Below are positions 24,339 to 35,029 of a stretch of 64,000 nt of DNA, in pieces. The notes under the pieces were generated by a model, which had not been told where the DNA came from, did not search any database, and saw nothing but the letters and a program-made list of their open reading frames with translations. A program made the translations under genes and the position numbers. The DNA is from Canna indica (taxonomy: Eukaryota > Streptophyta > Magnoliopsida > Zingiberales > Cannaceae): the NCBI GenBank assembly GCA_034359265.1, contig CP136891.1:41470001-41534000 (forward strand), written 5' to 3'. Positions within the stretch are counted from its first letter, which is position 1; each line of letters opens with the position of its first letter.

Positions 24339-26028
24339 TTGAAACTTGACTCTAGATTGTTAGTGGATTCTTTATTGGGTATTGCTCAAGATCAAGATGA
24401 TGCAAAATTTGTTGTCATACTCACTACTAGAGTCATCGAGTCCAATCAGACATTTTACTTTGAGGATGACTTGGATAGTGGGAGTCTTGTACTTAGGGTC
24501 ATTGATCTTCGTAATGAAAGCACCCTCTTGTTTGTACCAATTCTGTCAGCTCCATCAGTTGATAGAAATGAGCTCATTGATGAGAATCCAATTGACGTTG
24601 AGACTCATTTGAGTCTTTAAGACCAAATGATGGTTTATTGGTAAAATTGAAAGATATAAAGCCAGACTCGTAGCTAAGGGCTACAATTAGAAAGAATTTA
24701 TTGATTACATAGAAACCTTCTATCCGGTGTCTACTAAAGATGCCTTTAGAGTGGTCATGGCTCTTGCTGCATAACTCGATCTTGAACTTCACCAAATGGA
24801 TGTTAAAATTGCTTTTCTGAATGGAGACTTATTTGAGGAAGTTTATATGGTTCAGCCTGATATTTTTTGTTAAATTTGTGAAGGAACACCTGGGGTGCAA
24901 ACTGAATAGATACATGGGCTGAAGCAAGGTCCAAGACTGTGGTATCAGAACTTTGATGAGGTTATCTCTTTTGGGTTCATTATGGATGCTTCAGATTAGT
25001 GTATTTATTAAAAAAATTGATGGGAGCAATTTTGTGATTCATGTGCTTTACATCAATGACATCCTATTGGCCAACAATTCAATAAGCCTTTTGAATGAGA
25101 CAAAACACATACTTTCATGCGGTTTTGACATGAAAGATCTTAGTGATACCTCTTTTGTTCTTGGAATACAAATCAATCGTGACAGGTTTTTTGGAATCCT
25201 TGGTTTGTCTCTAGCAACCTATATTGATCGAGTGCTTAAAAGGTTTAACATTCACTCTGGCACTCCTTGTATGACACCTTTTCAGAAAGGTGAAAAGATT
25301 ATCCAAATCACAGTGCCCTCAAAGTAATGTTGAGAGGGATGAGATGGATATAATCTCATATGCTTTCGTTGTTTGCAGTCTTATGTATGCCCTCGTCCGA
25401 ATATACCTTTTGCTATAGGTGTGCTTAGTAGATTCTTGAGCGATCCTCACAAGGATCATTGGAGGACTACAAATAAAGTCATGAGATATCTACAGGATAC
25501 TAAATTTATATGTTGACTTTCGGAAAATCTGACCCCTTTGAGATTGTGGGGTACACAGATTCAGATTATGCATGTTATGTGGATGATCGTAAATCCACTT
25601 CTGGATACATCTTTATGATGTCGGCAGGAGCTATTTTGTGGAAGAGTGTCAAGCTAACACTCACTCACAACTACCTTAACTATATAGACATAGTACATCG
25701 CATGTTATGAAGCCACTTCGGGGGCTATATGGTTGAGGAAATTGATATCTAGCATGCATCTTGTCGATTTTATATTGTAACCTCTAACCATCCATTGCGA
25801 TAGTTCGTCTGCGGTGTACTTCTCTCAAAAATCATAGGAATTTTAGTTATACCAAACATTTTGATGTTAAGCTCCTGTTTGTTAAAGAGAAGATTGCTGA
25901 AACTCAGACTCATGTGGTTCACATTCGTGGTGAACATAAGCTTGCAGATTCGATGACTAAGGGTCTGCCCGTAGGAGTATTTCTAAATCATGTTACTCAT
26001 ATGTGTCTTGTTAAATTTTTGATGTAAC
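24339..26028 (+). pseudogene. Ty1/copia pol remnant (RT and RNase H), multiply broken
   Basis: Decayed pol in the order expected of copia elements: an integrase-RT linker (FEDDLDSGS), early RT motifs in shifting frames (DVKIAFLNGDLFEEVYM near 24800), the RT active-site region (about 25050) and RNase H (TDSDYACYVDDRKSTSGY, about 25560), ending near THVVHIRGEHKLADSMTKGL at about 25910-25970. Several stops and frameshifts lie between blocks. The box carrying the two catalytic aspartates reads YIND, so one Asp is replaced as well. Downstream are tandem repeats, a purine-rich tract and an LTR start at 26582 that may belong to it. Confidence 0.85.
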
Positions 26029-26094
26029 CTTGGTCTAGTGGGAGTCTAAGTTGTGTCTTTAAGAGGCATTTGTAATGTAATTTTGGCATCATAC

Positions 26095-26528
26095 CATTTA
26101 TATGGTTCTATTCTATTCAGATATTGAAACTTTATATCATTTGTTTTCCTATCGGATTCAATGATATTGTGTTGTTTCATTTTTGAATCTTGTCTTGGAT
26201 TGATGTATGCTGATCGCTTGACATTTGCATTGGTTAAATATCATTTATATAGTTTTGTTCTATTCAGATATTGAGACTTTATATCATTTGTTTCCCTATC
26301 GAATTCAATGATCTTGTGTTTTTTCATTTCTGAATCTTGTCTTGGATTGGTGTATACTGATCGCTTGACATTTGCATTGATTAAATTCATTTATATGGTT
26401 TTGTTTTATTGAGATATTGAAATTTTATATCATTTGTTTCCCTATCGGATTCAATGATCTTGTGTTGTTTCATTTCTGAATCTTGTTATGTATTTGTGTA
26501 TACTGATCACTTGACATTTGCTAAATTT
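26095..26528 (+). repeat. Tandem repeat, three units of about 147 bp
   Basis: Units begin CATTTATATGG or CATTTATATAG at 26095, 26242 and 26388 (spacings 147 and 146) and contain TTATATCATTTGTTT and a CTTGACATTTGC tail. They lie between the copia RNase H end and the putative 3' LTR. Confidence 0.88.
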
Positions 26529-26581
26529 TGTTATTATGCCATTTGTACTAATAATTGATTAATGCTATCCAAGTGAGAGAT

Positions 26582-26765
26582 TGTTGGATTAATTTTATTA
26601 ATCTTAGTGTGGATTAATATTAATTAATTATTAGGATATTAGTTATTATGTTTTAGCCCTTAATTGAAGCCAAATTGTAACTAATTGGAACCTTATAACT
26701 GTGAGTGATCCATGATAGGTTGAATCACTCATAGGGCCCGTTGGGGTAGAGGCACAACCTGCAGT
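26582..26765 (+). mobile_element. Truncated copia LTR start
   Basis: TGTTGGATTAAT follows a purine-rich GTGAGAGA tract, the arrangement of polypurine tract plus 3' LTR. The sequence runs into the unrelated RT fragment before any LTR end, so it is cut short. Confidence 0.55.
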
Positions 26766-26769
26766 CCAT

Positions 26770-27337
26770 TTTGTGGTCAATTAGTTTTCTATCATGTTAT
26801 TGACCTAATGGATTCCATGTATGATAACCAAGTTTGAACTTTGGTTGATGCACCTGAAGGGATAAAACTCACAGGGTGCAAGAGGATCTTCAAGAAAATG
26901 ACCGACATGGAAGGTAATGTGATTACCTATAAGGCATGCCTTGTTGCAAAAAGCTATCGTCAAAGACAAGGAATTGACTTTGATGAAACCTTTTCACCAA
27001 TGGCCATGCTTAAATCCATAAGGATATTGCTTGTCATTGCCGCTCATTATGATTATAAGATTTGTCATATGGATGTGAAAACTGCTTTCCTTAATGGAAA
27101 TTTGGTAGAGGAAGTGTATATGACACAACCTGAAGGATTCATATATGAAAATGGCAACAAAGTATGCAAGCTTTAGATATCCATTTATGGATTGAATCAA
27201 GCGTTTAGGAGATGGAATATCTGATTTGATGAGACAATCAAAGAGTTTGGTTTCTCGCAAAATATGGATGAACCTTGCGTGTACAAGAAGGTCAGTGGGA
27301 GTGCGATCATTTTTCTAGTATATGTTGATGACATACT
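26770..27337 (+). pseudogene. Second Ty1/copia RT fragment, split by a CACTA element
   Basis: Reverse transcriptase from DSMYDNQV (about 26811) through TLVDAPEGIK, KARLVAK-like and MDVKTAFLNGN to the active-site motif YVDDIL at about 27320-27337. In-frame stops occur at 27174-27176 and again soon after. The reading frame ends where the CACTA terminus starts at 27338, and the downstream RT half was not found in the window. Confidence 0.87.
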
Positions 27338-27379
27338 CACTACAAGAAATGTCACTTTCGTGACTATTATTAATGGGGG

Positions 27380-27540
27380 TCGCACCCTAGCTCCCAGCAA
27401 AACATAGTTTTCCCGAGGGTAAGCATATGGCCCCCAGTAAAACATAGTTTTCCCGAGGGCCAATAGCTAACCCTAGTAAAATATAGTTTCCCCCGAGGGC
27501 ATGTATTTGACCCTAGCAAAATATTATTTTTTCGAGGATT
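27380..27540 (+). repeat. CACTA subterminal repeat array
   Basis: Four to five diverged units of the form AGCAAAACATAGTTTTCCCGAGGG recur about every 43-50 bp, as in the subterminal regions of CACTA elements. Confidence 0.8.
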
Positions 27541-27854
27541 AGACAACATTAAAGTCCTCCCCAAGAATATAATTTTTTTGAGAGATATTTTCGACCCCCA
27601 AGAAATTAAAAACGGCCCCCAAGAAAATAGCTTTCCTTGGGGGGCTATTTCCTAGGAGACGGAAATAGCCCCCATATCATTATTTCCTTTGGGCGCTATT
27701 TTTTGGGGGTCGAAAATGATGCCCAGGAAATTAAAGATATTTTTTCAAAAAAAATGTTTTCCTGAAGGGTATTTTCGGCCCCCAAAAAATATTTTATTCC
27801 ATGTTTAAACCCACCCCCCCCACCCCCGTCATGGTGTCGGTGCCATCTATGGTC

Positions 27855-28310
27855 AGTGGCTACTCGAAAGACTCTACCAGGGTCATGCCAAGGGGCAAGA
27901 AGGACCTCTCGAATCGAGATAGTCAAGGAGCTCGACGAGTACTTCCTCAAGGCGTTCGAGGCTAGCAACCATGTCTCGTTTATGCTCGAAACCCTAAAGA
28001 GTGACTTCTCCTCAAACCATTCTCTTACAAGTGTGAGCTTAGCTCCATTCATTTTTCGCTTTTTATATATTTCATCCTATTTTTCACCAATTGCATTCAT
28101 ATCGATAATTCATCTTTAATTTGAGTAAAATTTAGGAAAAATGAGCAGTTACAGCAAGAATTTGAATCCCTTGCATTGGTGGGGTAAGTGGAGAGGATAT
28201 GATGAGGGGTGGAGGAGGAGTAGGTGGAGCTAGAGTTGGGAATGCGAGCCACTCCTCCACTGTCGAGAAGCTCTATGCTTGGGAGAAGAAGCTGTATCTT
28301 GAAGTCGAGG
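27855..28310 (+). pseudogene. Captured DUF630/DUF632 (NRG2/REL2-like) exon fragments
   Basis: Three exon-like pieces keep their introns. The first reads IVKELDEYFLKAFEASNHVS and runs to a donor-like GTGTGAGC near 28041. The second starts after an AG near 28135 with KMSSYSKNLNPLHW and has a donor GTAAGT near 28184. The third contains SHSSTVEKLYAWEKKLYLEV, ending at a GTACTA donor near 28311. These are hallmark strings of the DUF632 domain in plant proteins such as NRG2 and REL2. The rest of the gene is missing, so no such protein can be made. The pieces lie inside the CACTA element, 3' of its subterminal array, and look like a transduplicated genomic segment. Confidence 0.82.
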
Positions 28311-28556
28311 TACTATTTTTCACCTGTAACTTTGGGTATTTCCATTGCTTTGCAGTACATTTCCTTCCTCACTACTTGTCCTGAGTTCTTGCTACATGTC
28401 AAGGAAAGGAAAATCCAACACATCTTTTAAATTGAACAACTTTGATTAAAGTGAACTGCTTTTCCCTTTTAATTCCTTACATTGTGGACTGTGTTATTAT
28501 GGCTGTTATGAACTGGATTCCACAATCAATAAACTGAGTATGGTTGTTATACCCAG

Positions 28557-28905
28557 GTTGAGACAGATATTTTTTGCTTACATGGTGTCTTATCTTCATC
28601 TATTGAGACTCTGGATGGCATAAGAAACTTTGATCGGGTTCAAGAAGTTCCTCATGAGGGGCCTATGTGTGATCTTCTGTGGTCTGATCCAGATGATAGA
28701 TGTGGTTGGGGTATTTCTCCCCGTGGTGCTGGTTTTACACTTTTGGTCAAGTTTGTTGTTCTACTTTTGGCCACTATATGCTTGTCATGGATCTGTCTTC
28801 GCTAAACCATTCTAAATGTTTCAGGATATATCTAAGCAATTCAACCATACCAATAACCTCAAGTTAATAGCCAGAGCTCACTAATGGTTATGGAGGGATA
28901 TAATT
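28557..28905 (+). pseudogene. Captured PP2A catalytic-subunit exon fragments
   Basis: PP2A removes phosphate from Ser/Thr of many proteins. An exon starting after CCCAG (28552-28556) reads [26 protein letters not shown] and [20 protein letters not shown]. These strings are nearly identical to the middle of plant PP2A catalytic subunits. The next exon starts after TTTCAG at 28825 with DISKQFNHTNNLKLIARAH. A one-base insertion occurs near 28740 (after GAGFT), and a stop with a lost base follows IARAH, so both are broken. The N-terminal metal-binding exons and the C-terminal tail are absent. The fragment directly follows the DUF632 fragment within one CACTA element. Confidence 0.88.
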
Positions 28906-29250
28906 GAGGACATGTAGTCATACCAATCTAGATTTTACAAATCATTTTTATTTGTTCATTCTTTTCTAGGGTCAAAATATGACTTGTGTTAAGTTAGTCT
29001 TTTTCAATAATGATAGGCCTGATGCAATTAAGTCTTTCCAAAATTCATAATAACTGTTTGGGCATAATAATTTTCCAAGAATTTTTTGCTTGATGTGATA
29101 TTTCATGTGTGGACCCAACAAGAATTACCCAAGCACTGGATGGCATAATAAGCATTGATAAGCAGTAACTCAAGGTACTACAGACTGATCAAATAGTTGC
29201 TGCAGGAGCTCATCAATCATCATTACCTCATCAATCTCTTGTATAATCTC

Positions 29251-32194
29251 CACCCCATATTTATTTGGGGAGTTTATCTCACTCTTCTTGTATAATCTCT
29301 TTATTCAAGAGTCTCTGGCTAGAGCAGTAAGCGTTTATGAATGTGATTCATAAAGGGTATTTTTAGAATAAAGATTTAAGATACAAGAATCTATACTTTT
29401 AGGACTTGATTAACCTAGATGAGATAAAGAGTGGTTGAAGGGGTTGATTGCACCGTAACTGCATATGGAAGGGTGAAATGATCAAACCACTGACCTTCTG
29501 ACATTTGGGTAGTCATGATGCTTGGATAGAAGCCTCTGTTGACTTGTATAAGTGAATGTATTCATTGAGAATGAATAATAATTTAAAGAGTTTAAATAAT
29601 GTAATTCCACAGCAGTGAGAATTATAATTCGTTGTATACTGCCAACATATTTTGGAAGCCCATACGATCACACACATATGGGAAGAATACAAAGGTAAAA
29701 TAACAATGACATATTTGGCATGAGATGTCATTAGGTCCATGAGAAAGTAGAGAGTAGATAGCTGATGAGACACTCTTTGAGTCCACTTATTGGACTTAAA
29801 CCCGTTAGATGGATTTGATCCATCTTGTTTTAAACCCATGGGCCCATGAGATGAATTTGATCCATCTTGAGCCCACTTATTGGTTTAAAACCCTAACCCT
29901 AGGAGTATTTATTTGTACTCTTAGGGTACAGCCCTACACACCACATGAGAAGGAGCAAAAATCTATTATGCAAACTCTTTCTCCTTGTGCCTCTTCCAAT
30001 CCACCTTTCTCCTTGTGCCAAATGAAGGAATAGTACCCTTGAGCCAATCACACATCGATGTGTTTAGGGACTATTCAAGGGTAATCAATTTAATGAGGCA
30101 TCTTTTCATCATATGTTGTATCTATATTTTTATATATTAGATTGTGATGAACACTATGAACCCAGGAAAATGATTCCAAGGCCATGATGAGCTAGTGGAA
30201 CTTAGAACCTAGATCCCTTGTTCTAAATGTTCCTAGTCGTAGGATCATCGATTTGGGGATCGGTGATTCTGGGAAGACTAGTGCACTTGGTACATGCCCT
30301 ATATGATAGGGGATAGTTGATCTCACAGTTACCTCTGAGGCGTTATTAATGTCCAAGTGCAGGTGCACATTAGGGAATGAGTTCATTGAATGGACCTGCA
30401 TGAGGAACACAGTATAAAATCCTTACATGAATGTCAATAGGATATTCCGCGGGTGGTAGTAGGTGCAACCTATCCTTGGTCCTGAGGTTGTCATGGTTAC
30501 CTTGTGATTGATGATCCATCGCTTTGGTTTTATCCCTACGTGGTCTTTAGAGTCATGTGTCGGAAACTTTTGGGCATTGGGAAGCATTCATGGAGGTAGG
30601 TGAACAACTAATATGGAAACGGTTACTCCTAGTTAGAGGAGATACTGTCCTATGTGTCCTGCAAGTGTCGACTCTGTAATCTATAGCCATAGTATATATG
30701 AATGTCAAAAAAGGGTTTCTGACATGTCATTATTGAGACGAGAAATTGGCGGGTAGAATGCATATGAATCGGTATTAGGGTTTGACACTTCTTCCATACC
30801 CTAGTCGACTTTCGGATATTATAATCGAGGGATTTAGTTGCACGATAACTAATCACCGAAGGGCATTCGATCCATGTAGATTGAACCTCACACTACTCGG
30901 GGAGTCATGACACGTTGCTAGATGTCAATCTTGACTTGTGAGTAGAGTTTTTCACGACCGCAATAAAGGGGTTTAGTGAAGGCTCATGAGATTCGAATAG
31001 AAGTCGTTCTATCGAATCCAACTCTTTGTTACACACAACTCACCTGCTGGCTTAGTGTGGGGCCCAATGGGTCACACACAACAGGATAATCTCGTGATGG
31101 GCTTTATGAGATAGAGCTTATAAGCAGCATTATTTGTCTACTAGCATGGACATTATTTTGAATAAATTATAAAACTATTAAATATGAAAATTAAGTGCCC
31201 CAAATTTTTGAAATCCATGATGAGTTCAAATTTGAACTTAAGTGCCCCCCCCTTTCTCTCATGTGGCCACACCCTTTAAAAGGTTTAAAGGGTGGTCGAA
31301 CTCCATAGAAATAAAAAGAGGGAGAGAGGGAATAGAAGGAGATCAAGAAAGAAAAGATTGTGAATCTTGAGAGAACTTCTTGTGTGGAAGAGTTCCAAGA
31401 ACCCTAAGTTCTTCTCCTTGGTGGGTAGCCTCCTCCTTCTTCATCCTCCCCGTGTTTTTGGAGAAGTCAAATTAAAGGCTTCTCTTATTTGGTGTGTCGT
31501 CGCCTTCACTATCTTGGAGGAGTCCAAGAGGACAACGAGGTATCTTCACCTCTTCTCTCTCGTTCCGGAGTTTTCTCATCCCATCTCCTTCCCTCTTTGG
31601 TGCTCAATTCTTGGTGGAAGGGCTGGCCTTGCCTTGGTGAATTTCGGGGTTGAGAAATTAAGCTTCTCCTTTGAGCCACAACAAGCCCCGATATGCTTGG
31701 TGTGGACTTACATTGGAGGACGTGCACATGTGCTTCTCAAAACGGGGATAGGAGTAGCCATATCAACCGCGGTTTGATGTATATCTTCTCCTTCTTCTCC
31801 TATGTTGAATTTCTTAATATTGCTAAAGTAGATCACTATTTTCGGGGTGGTTTGAATTTTTTAAATTGTCATTTCCACTACGTTTTCTATTCCTATCCCA
31901 ACACCAAATTCTCTTGCTATCATATAGTGAATTTTGGCTATTGTTGCTACCCTTGAAGTGTTCTTGGATCCTTCCTAGTGTGGATCCTTTGGAGGTGATC
32001 CGATTCGGATCACTATGGTTTATGACAGCTCGGTGACAAAAAGATCCATTGTTCATCCTTTTGGGTAACAAATCTGAACTTCTCTTGTATTTCTCTTCTA
32101 TTGTTTTTATGACACAACCAGATCTTGGCTTTGGTGATCAAAGGCACATAAATTTTTTGTTTTCCGCTGCCCCGTGTGCTAATGATTACTAACA
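29251..32194 (+). mobile_element. Family B LTR, 5'-truncated, split by a solo LTR
   Basis: 29251-30022 and 31904-32194 together match the complete family B LTR at 42562-44270 in inverted orientation, and end TTACTAACA at 32194. The first part of the LTR (starting TGTTAGTGATATGC in the other copy) is missing left of 29251. The break between the two pieces is the clean insertion of LTR 30023-31903. Confidence 0.85.
30023..31903 (+). mobile_element. Family C solo LTR (1881 bp) nested in the family B LTR
   Basis: It starts TGAAGGAATAGTACC, ends ATCCCAACA and has perfect CCAAA duplications (30018-30022 and 31904-31908). Removing it rejoins a phrase, GTGCCAAATTC, that is present intact in the other family B LTR, which fixes the borders. 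The ORF at 31367-31777 lies inside and matches no protein family I know. Confidence 0.92.
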
Positions 32195-33270
32195 GAGAGG
32201 TGATGACAAAAGACATTGTTGCATATCAAGCTGATTACCACAACAGCAGATTCAATCGCCACGGAAAATATTGGTATAGGGATACTAGGGTGATTGGATA
32301 CTAGGGATACTAGGGTAATTTGTAGGGTACAATACATGATAAGTTTCAACCGACCCCTTGGTCCGATTCAAGTGTTGATCCGAACCCATGGTCTGGTTCA
32401 AGGAGTGAACCAGCCCATGGTTCAAGGTGGGTTGGCTCAAGCATGGTGGAAACTTAATTTCTATTTTGAATAGAAATTTTATTCAAATTCAAATTCGAAT
32501 CAGGGTGCGTCTAGTGTCCCTATTAAATAGGGAGATTAGTTTTGACTCCCTATTTCTCCCTATTTGATAGGGATTCAATTGGAGGCAAACCTCGAAATTT
32601 TGAATTCCAAGGTTAATTCAAATTTAACAGGGGTTGGCTATAGTAGCCGCCCCTAGGATATTATTTAAAGGGTGTTGGCCGAACATCCCATTGTAGAATT
32701 AATTCCCAAATTAATTTCGAATTAATTTTCCTAAGATCTCTCCACCTCCAACCCCTAGCTGCACCCCTTGTTTCCACCTCTTACCCATTCGCAAACTTGG
32801 AGAAGCTTCGCTAGATTTTTTCCTCGTCAAGAATCGTTGTCGTGTTGGATCTTTTTAGGAGTCCTAAAATTCTAGCAAGGTACTTTAATCTTGAGCCAAT
32901 TCGTTTCAAGTTTTCTCATCCTCTTCCTCCCTTTGCTTATTGCGCAATTTTTGGTGGAAGGGTCAGCCCCTATTTGGTGCAAACCAGAGTTTGAGAAAAT
33001 AGTCCATTGAGCCATGACGAGCTTGAGAGGTCGTTGCCCCCCTTGTGTTACGAGGAGCTTGGTGTGGACTACCGTTACAGGACATGCACTTGTTCGTCTC
33101 GAATTCAGGATCGAAGCAGCTCATTCACCTTGCGGGTTACGGTATAAAAAATTGCTCTTTCCTCATGTATTGAGTTCCTTAATGTTGCTAAAGTAGATTG
33201 TTCTTTTCAGGATGCTTTTAAATTTTTTAGAATGCTATTTTCCACTATGTTTCCTCTCCACATCCCAACA
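32195..33270 (+). mobile_element. LTR fragment related to family C
   Basis: From about 32460 the sequence aligns with the second half of the family C LTR, including AATTTTTGGTGGAAGGG, GCTTGGTGTGGACT and a final CATCCCAACA at 33270. It is clearly diverged from it. The start and target duplication were not found. 32195-32460 holds a small repeat of GGATACTAGGG (about 32280-32320). Confidence 0.65.
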
Positions 33271-33543
33271 TTGCCATCCTCCTGAATATACTTGGATTAC
33301 ATATGTGCTCCGGAACTTCACCTTGTATGAGGTAGGTTATGTAGGGAGTCCTCTAATTTGTGCTTTGTTCGACTCTTCAGACCTCGATCGAGGTGTCGAT
33401 CGGATGGGTGCTCGATTGCCCGAGGATTTATTGGATGACTAACATGTTGTTTTGAGATTTTCTGGTGCTGGTGAGCTTGGATAACAGATCGGCTCGAGTA
33501 TTTTCCTCCCAAGGTATCTGCTGATTCATGTAACTGTCAAAGT
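33271..33543 (-). pseudogene. Gypsy RNase H end and integrase linker
   Basis: Minus-strand frames near 33440-33530 read as the ILEPICYPSSPAPEN and TRADLLSKLTSTRK type, matching the gypsy RNase H terminus (PREENTRAD-like). Near 33300-33350 PYITYLIQGEVPEH matches the linker before integrase. Frames shift between the pieces. Confidence 0.65.
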
Positions 33544-35025
33544 TGTTGGCTTTATGTTTTCAACCTTAGCCTTAATCTCGGTTTTGATGGTTTTGATGAT
33601 AACAAACATGGAACTAATGATTTCATTGAGAATATGTTTCAGGTTCCATATCAATTAACGTTCGATGTCCTCGGTCGAAAAAATCGGAGAAATCAGAAAT
33701 CAGAAGGACATTGATCGTCGCGCTCGGGTTCATCGTGGAAACTTCTCGAAGAGCGACGTGTGCACCAAAGATGTATTGGACGGGCTCAAAGATCACTTGA
33801 AAGCTCTCCAAGTTGATGGTCGTTGAAAGCCGGAATCCGAAAATGAAGCGCGGAAGAAATAGGCTGAAGAAATAAACTTCAGCCTAGGTTCGATCGACCG
33901 GGCGGTCGACCGAATGAAGGTAAAAAAAGTAGCAGAGCTACTTCGGTCGATCGGGTGGTCGACCGATGGAAGCCCAAAACGGGCAGTAGATCTAGGGGTC
34001 GACCCGACGGTCGACCGACCTACGGATACCCGATACGTGAGATCGCGTCAGTCGACCGAAGGTCAGGATCGATAGTTTTTCGTCTGGCGGTCGACCCATT
34101 GATCGACCGACCACAGAGAAAAGAGAAGCGATCGAAAGATCGGTCGACCAGTCGGTCGATCGACCATTCAATCAGCGGCCTGTAACGAATAGTTTTCTAT
34201 CCGTTGAACAGTCGTTTCTTCCCGAGGGTATAAATACACCCTCATATACTTCATTTAATCTTCTTCTCCTACTCTAACAGAATTCATTGAGCATTTAAAA
34301 GGAGATTAAAGTCTTCCAAAGATTGATTGCGGCGCTCTGCTCTCTTCGTCAAGCTCTTCTTTAAGTGTCTGCTTCCCTGCCTCCCTCAACTTTGCTGCAA
34401 CGAGTTTATCTAACGAGTTGAAGGATTGAAGGATTACAAAAGAGCACAAATTCGTGGTTCATTATTTAGCTCTTTTTATTGTAAATTTTATCTGTTATTT
34501 AAACTATTTCTGGATTTGTGTCTGTGTAAAGACCTAGGGCTGTTAGGTCTTGTTGTGTGAAGTGGTATCCTTGGTGTAGAAGAAGTAAAGCCACTTGTGT
34601 AAACTTAGAGCTTACTAGGATTAGTTCTAGTTGTCCCTTAGGTTGAGGAGGGAAAGTGCTCTCGGTAGGAAGGCGGGATACTTCCGGATGTGGAAGTGCC
34701 TCAGTTGGAGAGCGGAGACTTTCCGGTGAAAAGTCCTCGTTGTAAGGGAAACTCGATATAATCTAGTAAAACCTAGTTTGGAAATCCTAAGCGGGGGTGC
34801 TTAGGTAGTGGAGTAGGCATTGGGGCCGAACCACTGTAAATATCTTGTGTTTGCATTGTTATTATTGCTTGTTTTTATTGCCTTATCATTTATCGCTTTC
34901 GCATTCAATCGCATAATTACAAATTTCCTAAACCAATCTAAGTAAATAATTAAAAGTGGATTTAGGCTAATTGTATTAGTAAACACACTATTCACCCCCC
35001 CTCTAGTGTCGCCATTTCTTCAACA
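33544..35025 (+). mobile_element. Family A solo LTR (1482 bp) in the gypsy element
   Basis: TGTTGGCTTTATG to CTTCAACA, with perfect AAAGT copies at 33539-33543 and 35026-35030. It splits the gypsy RNase H coding region. It has a palindrome array (33888-34165), a TATA box (TATAAATA, 34229-34236) and the conserved 3' part that includes AAGCGGGGGTGCTTAGGTAG. Confidence 0.93.
33888..34236 (+). promoter_or_regulatory. Palindrome array plus TATA box, copy 3 (longest)
   Basis: About a dozen GGTCGACC, GATCGACC and CGGTCGATCG sites spread over 280 bp end 64 bp before TATAAATA at 34229. Spacing between sites is irregular and the intervening sequence varies, so the sites are kept better than their surroundings. 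Confidence 0.6.
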
Positions 35026-35029
35026 AAAG

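Larger units (their letters stand above)
27338..29250 (+). mobile_element. CACTA transposon end with captured host exons; right end not found
   Basis: CACTACAAGAAATGTCA at 27338 is a canonical CACTA terminus. The first ACT of a 3-bp target site would be 27335-27337. Subterminal repeats follow (27380-27540), then GGGGGCTATTT words in both orientations, then exon sequences from two host genes (27855-28310 and 28557-28905). No transposase was seen. The expected TTTCTTGTAGTG terminus is absent before the family B LTR at 29251, so the right end is deleted or decayed and 29250 is only the outer limit. Confidence 0.75.

Noticed and set aside
28880..28925. CACTA right terminus at ACATGTAGTC
   Set aside because: It lacks the TTTCTTGTAGTG form and an ACT flank, and falls in the PP2A exon tail; too weak to call an end.
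29885..29903. Telomere-like CCCTAAACCCTAA sequence
   Set aside because: Only one or two imperfect units inside the family B LTR; not an array.
31367..31777. 136-codon ORF as a host gene
   Set aside because: Lies wholly inside the family C solo LTR with target duplications; no domain and no similar frame in the related LTR at 32460-33270.
32290..32325. Resemblance to the I-SceI homing endonuclease site
   Set aside because: TAGGGATACTAGGGTAAT differs from the known site at two positions and belongs to a small local repeat of GGATACTAGGG; best taken as chance.
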